Assembly: GCF_036320965.1 (NCBI RefSeq)
Contig: NC_092271.1
Location: 28,653,036-28,717,035, forward strand
Length of the DNA: 64,000 nt
Direction of reading: 5' to 3'
From: Panulirus ornatus
Taxonomy: Eukaryota; Arthropoda; Malacostraca; Decapoda; Palinuridae
Translations under genes and position numbers: made by a program
The notes under the pieces: model-generated
Told to the model about the DNA's origin: nothing
Database searches by the model: none
Seen by the model: only the letters and a program-made list of their open reading frames with translations
In this document: positions 1-11,072 of the stretch, piece after piece
Layout of the letters: each line of letters opens with the position of its first letter
Numbering within the stretch: position 1 is the first letter of the stretch

Positions 1-234
1 CATATGATGTTGTTCCGTAAATACAGTTTATGTTCATTCTATAAGGAACCCAAAGGACTTGTAACATTACTTGTGTTATCAGACTTACAGCTTCAATTTT
101 TACCTGTTGGGATTGTTCGATGAATGTTTTATCTTTTCTTATGAATGTGTTTAGAGAATAGAACTGCGAGAATTTTTGGTTCAGTAGTCTTTTCCTGGTG
201 CTATCTTGCTATTACAATAAACAGCAAACAGGCC

Positions 235-316
<82 letters not shown>
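235..316. repeat. (TG)n/(TA)n microsatellite
   Basis: A short TG run passes into about 70 bp of pure TA dinucleotides. It ends exactly where the 5'-truncated RTE copy begins at 316-317, so the retroelement reading frame is joined to an artificial Ile-Tyr repeat. Confidence 0.95.
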
Positions 317-319
<3 letters not shown>

Positions 320-1701
320 CTCATGGTGAGGTGCCTGAGGATTGGCGGAATGCGTGCATAGTGCCATTGTACAAAGGCAAAGGGGATAAGAGTGAGTGCT
401 CAAATTACAGAGGTATAAGTTTGTTGAGTATTCCTGGTAAATTATATGGGAGGGTATTGATTGAGAGGGTGAAGGCATGTACAGAGCATCAGATTGGGGA
501 AGAGCAGTGTGGTTTCAGAAGTGGTAGAGGATGTGTGGATCAGGTGTTTGCTTTGAAGAATGTATGTGAGAAATACTTAGAAAAACAAATGGATTTGTGT
601 GTAGCATTTATGGATCTGGAGAAGGCATATGATAGAGTTGATAGAGATGCTCTGTGGAAGGTATTAAGAATATATGGTGTGGGAGGAAAGTTGTTAGAAG
701 CAGTGAAAAGTTTTTATCGAGGATGTAAGGCATGTGTACGTGTAGGAAGAGAGGAAAGTGATTGGTTCTCAGTGAATGTAGGTTTGCGGCAGGGGTGTGT
801 GATGTCTCCATGGTTGTGTAATTTGTTTATGGATGGGGTTGTTAGGGAGGTAAATGCAAGAGTTTTGGAAAGAGGGGCAAGTATGAAGTCTGTTGGGGAT
901 GAGAGAGCTTGGGAAGTGAGTCAGTTGTTGTTCGCTGATGATACAGCGCTGGTGGCTGATTCATGTGAGAAACTGCAGAAGCTGGTGACTGAGTTTGGTA
1001 AAGTGTGTGGAAGAAGAAAGTTAAGAGTAAATGTGAATAAGAGCAAGGTTATTAGGTACAGTAGGGTTGAGGGTCAAGTCAATTGGGAGGTGAGTTTGAA
1101 TGGAGAAAAACTGGAGGAAGTGAAGTGTTTTAGATATCTGGGAGTGGATCTGGCAGCGGATGGAACCATGGAAGCGGAAGTGGATCATAGGGTGGGGGAG
1201 GGGGCGAAAATTCTGGGGGCCTTGAAGAATGTGTGGAAGTCGAGAACATTATCTCGGAAAGCAAAAATGGGTATGTTTGAAGGAATAGTGGTTCCAACAA
1301 TGTTGTATGGTTGCGAGGCGTGGGCTATGGATAGAGTTGTGCGCAGGAGGATGGATGTGCTGGAAATGAGATGTTTGAGGACAATGTGTGGTGTGAGGTG
1401 GTTTGATCGAGTGAGTAACGTAAGGGTAAGAGAGATGTGTGGAAATAAAAAGAGCGTGGTTGAGAGAGCAGAAGAGGGTGTTTTGAAGTGGTTTGGGCAC
1501 ATGGAGAGAATGAGTGAGGAAAGATTGACCAAGAGGATATATGTGTCGGAGGTGGAGGGAACGAGGAGAAGAGGGAGACCAAATTGGAGGTGGAAAGATG
1601 GAGTGAAAAAGATTTTGTGTGATCGGGGCCTGAACATGCAGGAGGGTGAAAGGAGGGCAAGGAATAGAGTGAATTGGAGCGATGTGGTATACCGGGTTTG
1701 A
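316..1701 (+). CDS. RTE-like reverse transcriptase ORF, 5' truncated
   Basis: This is the longest uninterrupted reverse transcriptase frame in the window, about 460 codons from the ATG at 316. In order it shows the finger region (EDWRNACIVPLYKGKGDKS), motif A (FMDLEKAYDRVD), motif B (GLRQGCVMSPW), the catalytic FADD at 931-942, the RYLGVDL block, the LYGCEAW block, and a basic C-terminal region with GRPNWRWKD. The endonuclease half is missing because the copy is cut at the TA tract. One base differs from sister copies around the stop (GGGTTTGA instead of GGGGTTGA), so the stop lies in a slightly shifted context. It is a retroelement frame and not a host gene. Whether it is expressed cannot be seen. 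Confidence 0.85.
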
Positions 1702-1889
1702 CGTGCTGTCAGTGGATTGAATCAAGGCATGTGAAGCGTCTGGGGTAAACCATGGAAAGCTGTGTAGGTATGTATATTTGCGTGTGTGGACGTATGTATA
1801 TACATGTGTATGGGGGGGGGGGGGCATTTCTTTCGTCTGTTTCCTTGCGCTACCTCGCAAACGCGGGAGACAGCGACAAAGTATAATAT
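317..1889 (+). mobile_element. RTE-like retrotransposon, type A, 5' truncated
   Basis: The copy contains the reverse transcriptase through the 3' UTR. The UTR is the short type A form: after the shared CCATGGAAAGC it goes straight to the TATGTATATTTGCGTGTG block and ends with the CGCTACCTCGC...GCGGGAGACAGCGACAAAG terminus. An (AT)n tract follows. No target-site duplication is recognisable because both sides are AT repeats. Confidence 0.85.
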
Positions 1890-1892
1890 AAA

Positions 1893-1896
<4 letters not shown>

Positions 1897-1953
<57 letters not shown>
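1897..1953. repeat. (AT)n microsatellite
   Basis: About 57 bp of pure AT dinucleotides directly follow the RTE 3' terminus and precede a T-rich tract and a short element on the minus strand. Confidence 0.95.
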
Positions 1954-1958
<5 letters not shown>

Positions 1959-1964
1959 TTTTTT

Positions 1965-2080
1965 TTCATACTATTCGCTATTTCCCGCGATAGCGAGGTA
2001 GCGTTAAGAACAGAGGACTGGGCCTTTGAGGGAATATCCTCACCTGGACCTCTTCTCTGTTCCTTCTTTTGGAAAAAAAA
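1965..2080 (-). mobile_element. Short RTE-derived element, 5' truncated
   Basis: On the minus strand this reads from the TTCCAAAAGAAGGAACAGAG block to the terminus AACGCTACCTCGCTAT...GGGAAATAGCGAATAGTATG, followed by an A-rich/AT tail. It matches the 3' half of the roughly 240-bp element seen complete at 27015-27252 and 3871-4116. It has no coding capacity. Confidence 0.75.
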
Positions 2081-2089
2081 ATATATATA

Positions 2090-2140
<51 letters not shown>
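2081..2140. repeat. (AT)n microsatellite
   Basis: AT dinucleotides with one GA interruption near 2091. Confidence 0.95.
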
Positions 2141-3225
<1,085 letters not shown>

Positions 3226-3645
3226 GGGGATACCCCAGCAGCCAGTCTGCAGTGGTCCTGAGGTATACCCCAGCAGCCAGCCTCCAGTGGTCCTGAGGGA
3301 TGCCCAAGCAGCCATTCTGCAGTGGTCCTGAGGGATGCCCCAGCAGCCAGCCTCCAGTGGTCCTGAGGGATGCCCAAGCAGCCATTCTGCAGTGGTCCTG
3401 AGGGATGCCCTAGCAGCCAGTCTGCAGTGGTCCTGAGGGATGCCCCAGCAGCCAGTCTGCAGTGGTCCTGAGGGATGCCCTAGCAGCCAGTCTGCAGTGG
3501 TCCTGAGGGATGCCCTAGCAGCCAGTCTGCAGTGGTCCTGAGGAATGCCCCAACAGCCAGTCTGCAGTGGTCCTGAGGGATGCCCCAGCAGCCAGTCTGC
3601 AGTGGTCCTGAGGGATGCCCCAGCAGCCAGTCTGCAGTGTCCCTG
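3226..3645. repeat. 35-bp minisatellite, about 12 units
   Basis: The AGTGGTCCTGAG core recurs at 3251, 3286, 3321, 3356, 3391, 3426, 3461, 3496, 3531, 3566 and 3601, with a degenerate last unit at 3636: an exact 35-bp period. Units differ by a few substitutions (CAGTCTGCAG versus CAGCCTCCAG or CATTCTGCAG) in a partly alternating pattern. As 35 is not a multiple of three and the unit lacks minus-strand stops, all three minus frames stay open across it, which makes false ORFs. Confidence 0.95.
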
Positions 3646-3803
3646 AGGGACAGGGGAGAAAGAATACTTCCCACGTATTCCCTGCGTGTCGAAGGCGACT
3701 AAAAGGGGTAGAAACGGGAACAGAGAACGAGGCCAAGTGAGGATTTTTTCCGTTAAGGCTCAGTCTTCTGTCCTTGATGCTACCTCACTAACGCGGGAAA
3801 AGG

Positions 3804-3805
<2 letters not shown>
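3646..3805 (+). mobile_element. Short RTE-derived element
   Basis: It begins with GGGGAGAAAGAATACTTCCC, continues through GCGACTAAAAGGGG, lacks the C-rich segment of complete copies, and ends in GCTACCTCACTAACGCGGGA before an (AT)n tail. Its first bases are fused to the last minisatellite unit (CCTGAGGGACAGGGG against CCTGGGGATAGGGG in other copies). Confidence 0.75.

Positions 3806-3871
<66 letters not shown>
3806..3871. repeat. (AT)n tail tract
   Basis: About 65 bp of AT dinucleotides lie between two convergent copies of the short element (plus at 3646-3805, minus at 3871-4116). The tract acts as the tail of both. Confidence 0.95.
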
Positions 3872-3873
<2 letters not shown>

Positions 3874-4112
3874 TTTCTTTTAAACTATTCGCCATTTCCC
3901 GCGTTAGCGAGATAGCGTTAAGAAACAGAGGACTGGGCCTTTTTTGGAATATCCTCACCTGGCCCTGTTCTCTCTTCCTTCTTTTGGAAAATTAAAAAAA
4001 AAAAAAAAACAAGAGGGGAGGATTTCCAGCCCCCCGCTCCCTCCCCTTTTAGTCGCCTTCTACGACACGCAGGGAATACGTGGGAAGTATTCTTTCTCCC
4101 CTATCCCCAGGG

Positions 4113-4116
<4 letters not shown>
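3871..4116 (-). mobile_element. Short RTE-derived element, near complete
   Basis: Read on the minus strand it starts at CCCTGGGGATAGGGG (4115 region) and carries AGAATACTTCCCACGTATTC, GCGACTAAAAGGGGAGG, an A/T-rich patch, CCAAAAGAAGG and GAGGATATTCC, and ends with the AACGCGGGAAATGGCGAATAG terminus. The length is about 240 bp. It has no ORF. Confidence 0.8.
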
Positions 4117-4190
<74 letters not shown>

Positions 4191-4198
4191 TATATACA
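4115..4198. repeat. (AT)n microsatellite with AAAT patch
   Basis: Pure AT to 4180, then AAATAAATAAATATATACAT. An RTE fragment begins directly after it. Confidence 0.95.
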
Positions 4199-4641
4199 TA
4201 TGGAAGCGGAAGTGAATTATAGGGTGGGGGAGGGGGCGAAAATTCTGGGATCCTTGAAGAACGTGTGGAAGTCGAGAACATTATCTCGGAAAGCAAAAAT
4301 GGGTATGTTTGAAGGAATAGTGGTTCCAACAATGTTGTATGGTTGCGAGGCGTGGGCTATGGATAAAGTTGTGCGCAGGAGGGTGGATGTGCTGGAAATG
4401 AGACGTTTGAGGACAATATGTGGTGTGAGGTGGTTTGATCGAGTAAGTAATAATAGGGTAAGAGAGATGTGTGGTAATAAAAAGAGTGTCGTTGAGAGAG
4501 CAGAATAGGGTGTTTTGAAATGGTTTGGTCATATGGAGAGAATGAGTGAGGAAAGATTGACCAAGAGGATATATGTGTCAGGGGTGGAGGGAACGAGGAG
4601 TGGGAGGCCAAATTGGAGGTGGAAAGATGGAGTGAAAAGTT
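4199..4641 (+). mobile_element. RTE-like fragment, truncated at both ends
   Basis: It covers the region from MEAEVNYRVGEGAKILG to the WRWKDGVK block. A TAG interrupts the frame at 4506-4508 inside VERAE(E). The right end stops within GGAGTGAAAAG and is followed by an unrelated 20 bp and a new (AT)n tract. The copy differs from the neighbouring one at several sites, so the two are independent copies. Confidence 0.8.
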
Positions 4642-4664
4642 TCATTTTCCCCGTGGACTCATAG

Positions 4665-4665
<1 letters not shown>

Positions 4666-4729
<64 letters not shown>

Positions 4730-4732
4730 TAT
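4666..4732. repeat. (AT)n microsatellite
   Basis: AT dinucleotides with an ATAC interruption. They abut the 5'-truncated end of the next RTE copy. Confidence 0.95.
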
Positions 4733-5534
4733 TGGGAGGTAAGTTTGAATGGAGAAAAACTGGAGGAAGTGAAGTGTTTTAGATATCTGGGAGTGGATCT
4801 GTCAGCGGATGGAACCATGGAAGCAGAAGTGGATCATAGGGTGGGGGAGGGGGCGAAAATTTTGGGAGCCTTGAAAAATGTGTGGAAGTCGAGAACATTA
4901 TCTCGGAAAGCAAAAATGGGTATGTTTGAAGGAATAGTGGTTCCAACAATGTTGTATGGTTGCGAGGCGTGGGCTATGGATAGAGTTGTGCGCAGGAGGA
5001 TGGATGTGCTGGAAATGAGATGTTTGAGGACAATGTGTGGTGTGAGGTGGTTTGATCGAGTAAGTAACGTAAGGGTAAGAGAGATGTGTGGAAATAAAAA
5101 GAGCGTGGTTGAGAGAGCAGAAGAGGGTGTTTTGAAATGGTTTGGGCACATGGAGAGAATGAGTGAGGAAAGATTGACCAAGAGGATATATGTGTCGGAG
5201 GTGGAGGGAACGAGGAGAAGAGGGAGACCAAATTGGAGGTGGAAAGATGGAGTGAAAAAGATTTTGTGTGATCGGGGCCTGAACATGCAGGAGGGTGTAA
5301 GGAGGGCAAGGAATAGAGTGAATTGGAGCGATGTGGTATACAGGGGTTGACGTGCTGTCAGTGGAGTGAATCAAGGCATGTGAGGCGTCTGGGGTGGACC
5401 ATGGAAAGCTGTGTAGGTATGTATACACGTGTGTGGACATGTGTATGTACATGTGTAGGGGGGGGGGGTTGGGCCATTTCTTTCGTCTGTTTCCTTGCGC
5501 TACCTCGCAGACGCGGGAGACAGCGACAAAGTAA
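4733..5534 (+). mobile_element. RTE-like retrotransposon, type A, 5' truncated
   Basis: It starts inside the block encoding WEVSLNGEKLEEVKCF and runs through an intact C-terminal frame to the type A stop (GGTTGA at about 5345-5350), the short 3' UTR and the CGCGGGAGACAGCGACAAAG terminus. A run of about 26 A and then a TA tract of about 124 bp follow. Confidence 0.85.
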
Positions 5535-6250
<716 letters not shown>

Positions 6251-6410
6251 GGGACGAACGTTAAGTGGATGTGGGAGGGTATGGGGCTCATGAAAGTGGG
6301 CATGGGGCTCCTATGGGTGTGTTTGAGGTTCACATTGGTGGGCATGGTAGTCACATGGGTAGGTATGAGGCTGGCGTGGTAGGAAGGGTGCTGGAGGGAG
6401 AGTGGTCAGC
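6251..6410. repeat. Degenerate short tandem repeat, G-rich
   Basis: Imperfect repeats of a GGGCATGGGGCTC/GGTGGGCATGGTAGTC type motif, spaced about 25-30 bp. Confidence 0.5.
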
Positions 6411-6499
6411 GGTTGTTACCATGACAGCCATTACCTGCCCGGCTCATCCGCCTCAACACTCCCGCAAATAGTACGTCGCCACCTGTCTGGCGGACCTTG

Positions 6500-7390
6500 G
6501 CACCACTAGCTCGGTCTGCCGGTTTCTGGGTACTACTATCTGTGTCTGGCAGGCTCTGCCCCCTATGAGCTATGTTTGATGGGTTTTGGGTACCACCAAC
6601 TTTATCTAGTAGGTTCTGGGTACCACCATCTGTCTGGTGGTTTCTGGATGCTACCCGCTGCGTCTGATGGGTTATTATAAGATTAGCTGTCTCGTGGGTT
6701 CTGGTACCATCAGCTGTGCCTGGTGGGTTCTGGTAAAATCAGCTGTCTGGTGGGCTCTGGTGCCATCAGCTGTCTGGTGGGTTCTGGTTACCACCAGATG
6801 CTTGGTGGGTTCTGGGTACCATCAACTGTGTCTTGTATGTAACGGGTACCACCACATGTGTCTGGTTGGTTCTGGACATCACCAGCTCTGTCAATTGATT
6901 TCTAGGAATCACGAGCTGTGAATGGCAGGTTTTTGCCATCATCAGCTGTGTCTGGTAGGTTCTAGGTACCAAGAGTTGTCTAGCAAATTCTGAGCACCAC
7001 CAGCTGTGTCTGGCTGTTTCTGGGTACCTCCAGCTGTTTGGTAGGTTTTGGGGAACATTCATGGTGTGTTGGTCACCATCGTCTTTGTGTAGCAGGTTCT
7101 TGGTACCAACAGCTGTCTCTGGTAGGTTCTGAGCACCTCTAAGTATGTCTGGTGGTTCTGGCTACCACTAGCTGTGTCTGGTACATTCTTGGTATCACCA
7201 GATCTGTTTGCTAGGTTCTGGGTAACACCAGATGTGTCTTGCAGGTTTGGGTACCACTTCCTGTCTGTAGGTCCTGGATACCACTAGCTGTTTAGACTCT
7301 GGGTATCTGCAGCTGTTTCTTTATACCACCACCTATGTGTATAGGTTCTTGATACCACCAACTGTGCCTGGGTGGGTCTACACAAACATC
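6500..7390. repeat. Degenerate minisatellite, unit about 30-33 bp
   Basis: Around 25 to 28 diverged units share a GGTTCTGGGTACCACCAG core followed by CTGTGTCTGG. Units vary in length and sequence, so the period drifts. Open frames here follow the repeat and have no coding signature. Confidence 0.85.
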
Positions 7391-8029
7391 ATAACCATAA
7401 CAAGGCTGGGACAGTTTCTGGATGGAGCATTACATGAGTTCCCTTCATGCACCACAGTATAACTCCTTTCTCACAACTTTCAACATCTTGATCATGAAGG
7501 TATGGCCCAAGAGCACAACTGACATCCACAAAGCATGGCCATACAACCCTTGGGTATTATGGTCTAGCCTTCCATTTGATTCTGAAGGATCAGGTTACAA
7601 GTTGTGCTCAAGGGTTGTACTATTGTGCATAAACCAAGGAACAGATCTAGCAATCTATTTCCACTTTCACTTTTACCAAGATATTCCCATCTATGTTGAA
7701 CACTTTCACCCCCAACAATGAAATTAGTTTTATTGTTTTACTTTTGTGAGTTTCAGAACTGGAAATATCAATTCAATTAACATAGTTCCATTGCATACAT
7801 GAAGTGAACATGTGTAAAGATAACACCTACACCTAAAAAGATATAGTAGTGGTGTGTGTCATCACTGAGGGCTCTGCCATAACCTTAATTGCACTTTATT
7901 GGTGGTCAAAATATATTTGTAAACATGAGTGCCCTGCTACATAGTCCTAATAGTCTTAGATTTATTGAAATATATATGACTCCAGATACCTATATGTGAG
8001 TTTCTTGTGCATTTCTTATTAAAATGTCA
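7391..8029. other. Anonymous sequence, no gene recognised
   Basis: It holds one 99-codon open frame (7422-7721) with no recognisable domain, no splice context and no repeat in this window. I see no support for calling it a gene. Confidence 0.35.
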
Positions 8030-8668
8030 GCAATCCTTCATCAAAATTTCATACTTGCTTGCGTTCATTCAATCCCAGCACCAACCCACCTTAGAGGAAA
8101 CAGCATTGCCACCCCCTGGAGCAGCGAGATATTGCCAGGATAACAGACAAAAAAAAAAAAAAAAAAAAAAAAAAGGCCACATTCGTCCACACTTAGTCTC
8201 TAGCTGTCATATGTAATGCATCGAAACCACAGCTCCCTATCCAAATCCAGGCCTCACAGACCTCTCCATGGTTTACCCAAGACATTTCACATTCCCTGGT
8301 TAAGTCCAATGACAGCACATCAACCCCAGTATACCACATCATTCCAATTCACTCTATTCCTTGCACGCCTCTCACCCCCCATGTTCAGGACCCGATTGCT
8401 CAAAATCTTTTTCACTCCATCCTTCCATCTCCAATTTAGTCTCCCACTTCTCCTTGTTCCCTCCATCTCTGACATATATATATCCTTTTTGTCAACCTTT
8501 CCTCACTCATTCGTTCCATATGTCCAACCCATTTCAACACACCCACTTCTGCTCTCTCAACCACATTCTTTTTGTTATCACACATCCCTCTTATCCATTC
8601 ATCACTTATTTGATCAAACCATCTCACACCACATATCTTAATCATTTCATTTCCAACACATCCATATG
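8030..8668 (-). mobile_element. RTE-like fragment, diverged, type B 3' end
   Basis: On the minus strand, the coding part (about 8668-8320) gives the ICGVRWFDQIS block, WVGHMERMSEERLTKR and a decayed C-terminus. It is followed by a long 3' UTR with GACAGCTAGAGACTAAGTGT and an internal CTGGCAATATCTCGCTG module. An A-run (T-free A tract at 8149-8174 on the plus strand) interrupts the UTR. The frame is broken. Confidence 0.75.
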
Positions 8669-8691
8669 AAGGTGAAGTCACAATTCAGTAG

Positions 8692-8885
8692 GGAAGAAAG
8701 AATATGGCCCACATATTCCCTGCATGTCGTAGAAGGAGACTAAATGAAGTGGGAGTGGGAGGCTGGAAATCCTCCCCTCCCATTTTATTTTTCCAAAAGA
8801 AGGAACAGAGAATGGGGCCTAGTGAGGAATTTTCCCCCTTACACTACTTTGCTGATGCAGGAAATGACGATGAAAAAACCTGAGG
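8692..8885 (+). mobile_element. Short RTE-derived element, diverged
   Basis: It carries GAAAGAATATGGCCCACATA, GTCGTAGAAGGAGACTAAA, CCAAAAGAAGGAACAGAG and a decayed ACTTTGCTGATGCAGGAAATG terminus. About 15-20 percent of sites differ from the young copies, so it is an old insertion. Confidence 0.75.
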
Positions 8886-9124
8886 AAAATATGGAGAAAA
8901 ATAAACCTGTAAAAATTTCTCATTCACTACCCACTATAAGTGCCACAACATTAAATATAAAAACATCACTCTTCTCTATTCTATATATCTTTAACTCTTT
9001 TGCAGAGGATTTTGTTTTCAAGGTCAGTTCCCCAAAAGTGTCATTTTGCCATGAAAAATCAAATTGTTAAAATGACCTTTTTGTAGTACTTTTACTCAGT
9101 AAAAAGACGATTATATATTCTTTT

Positions 9125-9728
9125 TTATTTTGCTTTGTCGCTGTCTCCCGTGGTAGCGAGGTAGCGCAAGGATACAGACGAAAGAATGGCCCAACCCACC
9201 CCCATACACATGTATATACATACACATCCACACGTGCAATACATACATACCTATACATCTCAACGTATACATATATATACACACACAGACATATACATAT
9301 ATACATATGCACATAATTCATACTATCTGCCTTTATTCATTCCCATCACCACCCTACCACACATGAAAATAACCACCCCCTCCCCCAAATGTGTGCGAGG
9401 TAGCATTAGGAAAAGACAACAAAGGCCACTTTCGTTCACATTCAGTCTCTAGCTGTCATGTAATAATGCACCGAAACCACAGCTCCCTTTCCACATCCAG
9501 GCTCCACAGAACTTTCCATGGTTTACCCCAGACACTTCACATGCCCTGGTTCAATCCATTGACAGCACGTCGACCCCGGTATACACATCGTTCCAGTTCA
9601 CTCTATTCCTTGCCCACCTTTCACCCTCCTGCATGTTCAGGCCCCGATCACTCAAAATCTTTTTCACTCCATCTTTCCACCTCCAACTTGGTCTCCCACT
9701 TCTCCTCATTCCCTCCACCTCTGACCAT
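9125..9728 (-). mobile_element. RTE-like fragment, type B, 5' truncated
   Basis: Only the last 45 or so codons of the ORF remain (GRPSWRWKDGVKKILSDRGL), followed by the full type B 3' UTR. The UTR has the internal GCGAGGTAGC module near 9397 and the terminal CGAGGTAGCGCAAGG module near 9155. The 5' cut is at 9728. Confidence 0.8.
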
Positions 9729-10616
9729 AAATCAACATATATGGCATCAATACGTGTTGAAATCAATATATTACAATGAAAATGTTTGTTTTAATCAAAA
9801 TATCATGGAAAATACAGAGAAAAGTAACCTATAATACAAGACAATAATGGCCCAGCTAAGTCAGATAATCCCAAAAGTACACAAGAAACATAACAAATGC
9901 ATTAAAGATGACTAATTTATGAATGACTTTCACATACTGGTTCTGTACAGAAGAGTACTATACATAACATTAGGCTCTAGACTGAAAAATTGGATAAGGG
10001 ACATACTTCTTTAACTTTGGGTATGCTATCATTCTCCTGTTGCGTTACTGGCTTCTTCCTCTTAGCACTAAGAAAGAATTGGAAAAGAAGAGAGAACTAT
10101 TCATGAAAAGGGAAGTGAAATTAAGTGATGTTATGGAACTGGAAAGGAATGCCATATTTTCTCTTATAATATTTCATTATTCATATACTTAACTACATGG
10201 TCATATACATTGAGAGATGATGCACATATTCCAACTGCATATATGGATGTAATTGCACTCATAACTTTCCAACAATTATAAAGTTACAATGAAAATACAC
10301 AAAATCTAGAACATGAGGGTACAATGGCATGATCATCTGACTACTGTTTATGTACTTCTGTCATCTTCAATCCTGCCCAAAGATGGAAGTGCACCTGAAT
10401 TTTCATGGTTGCATACAGTTCTAAGAACTAAAGTTGACCATTGTGGAGGTGGTAAAATAGTATGACGGCCATGGAGGAGCCATTTACCATGATTATTGAT
10501 AATAAAGATTCCATCAACTTGAGTTGATTAGCATGGTGAAAGGGTTAAATCCATTCAGCTTACATGAGGTGGATCAAATGTTACCTGCCTTTCAGTACAC
10601 TCAAACACATTTTCTT
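9729..10616. other. Region downstream of ERAL1
   Basis: AT-rich DNA after the ERAL1 stop on the minus strand. No ORF or repeat was recognised, and no clear minus-strand AATAAA was found close to the stop, so the 3' UTR end is not placed. Confidence 0.4.
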
Positions 10617-10738
10617 TTTTCATACATATTTGCCATTTCCCGCGTTAGCAAGGTGGCGTTAAGAACAGACGACTGAGCCTAAGAGAGAAAATCCTCACTT
10701 GGCCCCTTCTCTGTTCCTTCCTTTGGAAAAGTAAAAAC
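10617..10738 (-). mobile_element. Short RTE-derived element, 3' half
   Basis: On the minus strand it reads CCAAAGGAAGGAACAGAGAA ... AACGCCACCTTGCTAACGCG and GGAAATGGC. It lies 35 bp past the ERAL1 stop codon in the gene's own orientation, so it is probably transcribed as part of the 3' UTR. Confidence 0.7.
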
Positions 10739-10772
10739 ATAAAAAAAATATATGAAAACAAGAAATGAAGCA

Positions 10773-10969
10773 TTAATGTTTTTTAGAATTCTTTAAGCTG
10801 GTGTTGCAAACAATATTCAGACGTAGTCTGACTTCTGTCCTATAGGTGTTTCTTAATGACTGTTCAGCTCTTCTTGCAATTCGAGACACACTAATCCCAC
10901 CTTGTCCCACCAAAAGACGTGCTAAACCACGCCTCTTGCATCCTACTTGTATCACTATGTTGACCACCT
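10773..10969 (-). CDS. ERAL1: ERAL1 terminal exon (KH domain and stop)
   Basis: The acceptor is CCTTTTACAG; only this AG, and not the AG two bases later, keeps the frame. It encodes VVNIVIQVGCKRRGLARLL, the GXXG-type loop GQGG, then GISVSRIARRAEQSL and RTEVRLRLNIV, and ends in a basic tail with TAA at 10773-10775. The KH fold is expected to bind rRNA. Confidence 0.92.
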
Positions 10970-11039
10970 CTGTAAAAGGAAGATACATTTTTCTGACAAT
11001 ATGAGAGAACAGGCAAGCAATTTTTCTGTTAAAAGAAAT

Positions 11040-11072
<33 letters not shown>

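Noticed and set aside
145..315. Reading frames with long Ile-Tyr repeats, here and at 1786-2001, 2179-2526, 3686-3883, 3944-4332, 4529-4726, 4898-5953, 5323-5872 and 30765-31156
   Set aside because: They are the mechanical translation of (AT)n tracts, sometimes fused in frame to RTE sequence. No protein family is implied.
3226..3645. CRISPR-like array
   Set aside because: The units are contiguous with no spacers, and the DNA is nuclear animal DNA.
4834..5286. Recurring antisense frames of about 111, 150 and 158 codons (Pro/Ser/His-rich) opposite each RTE copy
   Set aside because: They recur only because the RTE coding strand lacks certain codons. Their order and ends follow the RT frame and no start context or domain is seen.
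7422..7721. 99-codon open frame as a small gene
   Set aside because: No recognisable domain, no splice or promoter signal, and such a length is expected by chance in this composition.
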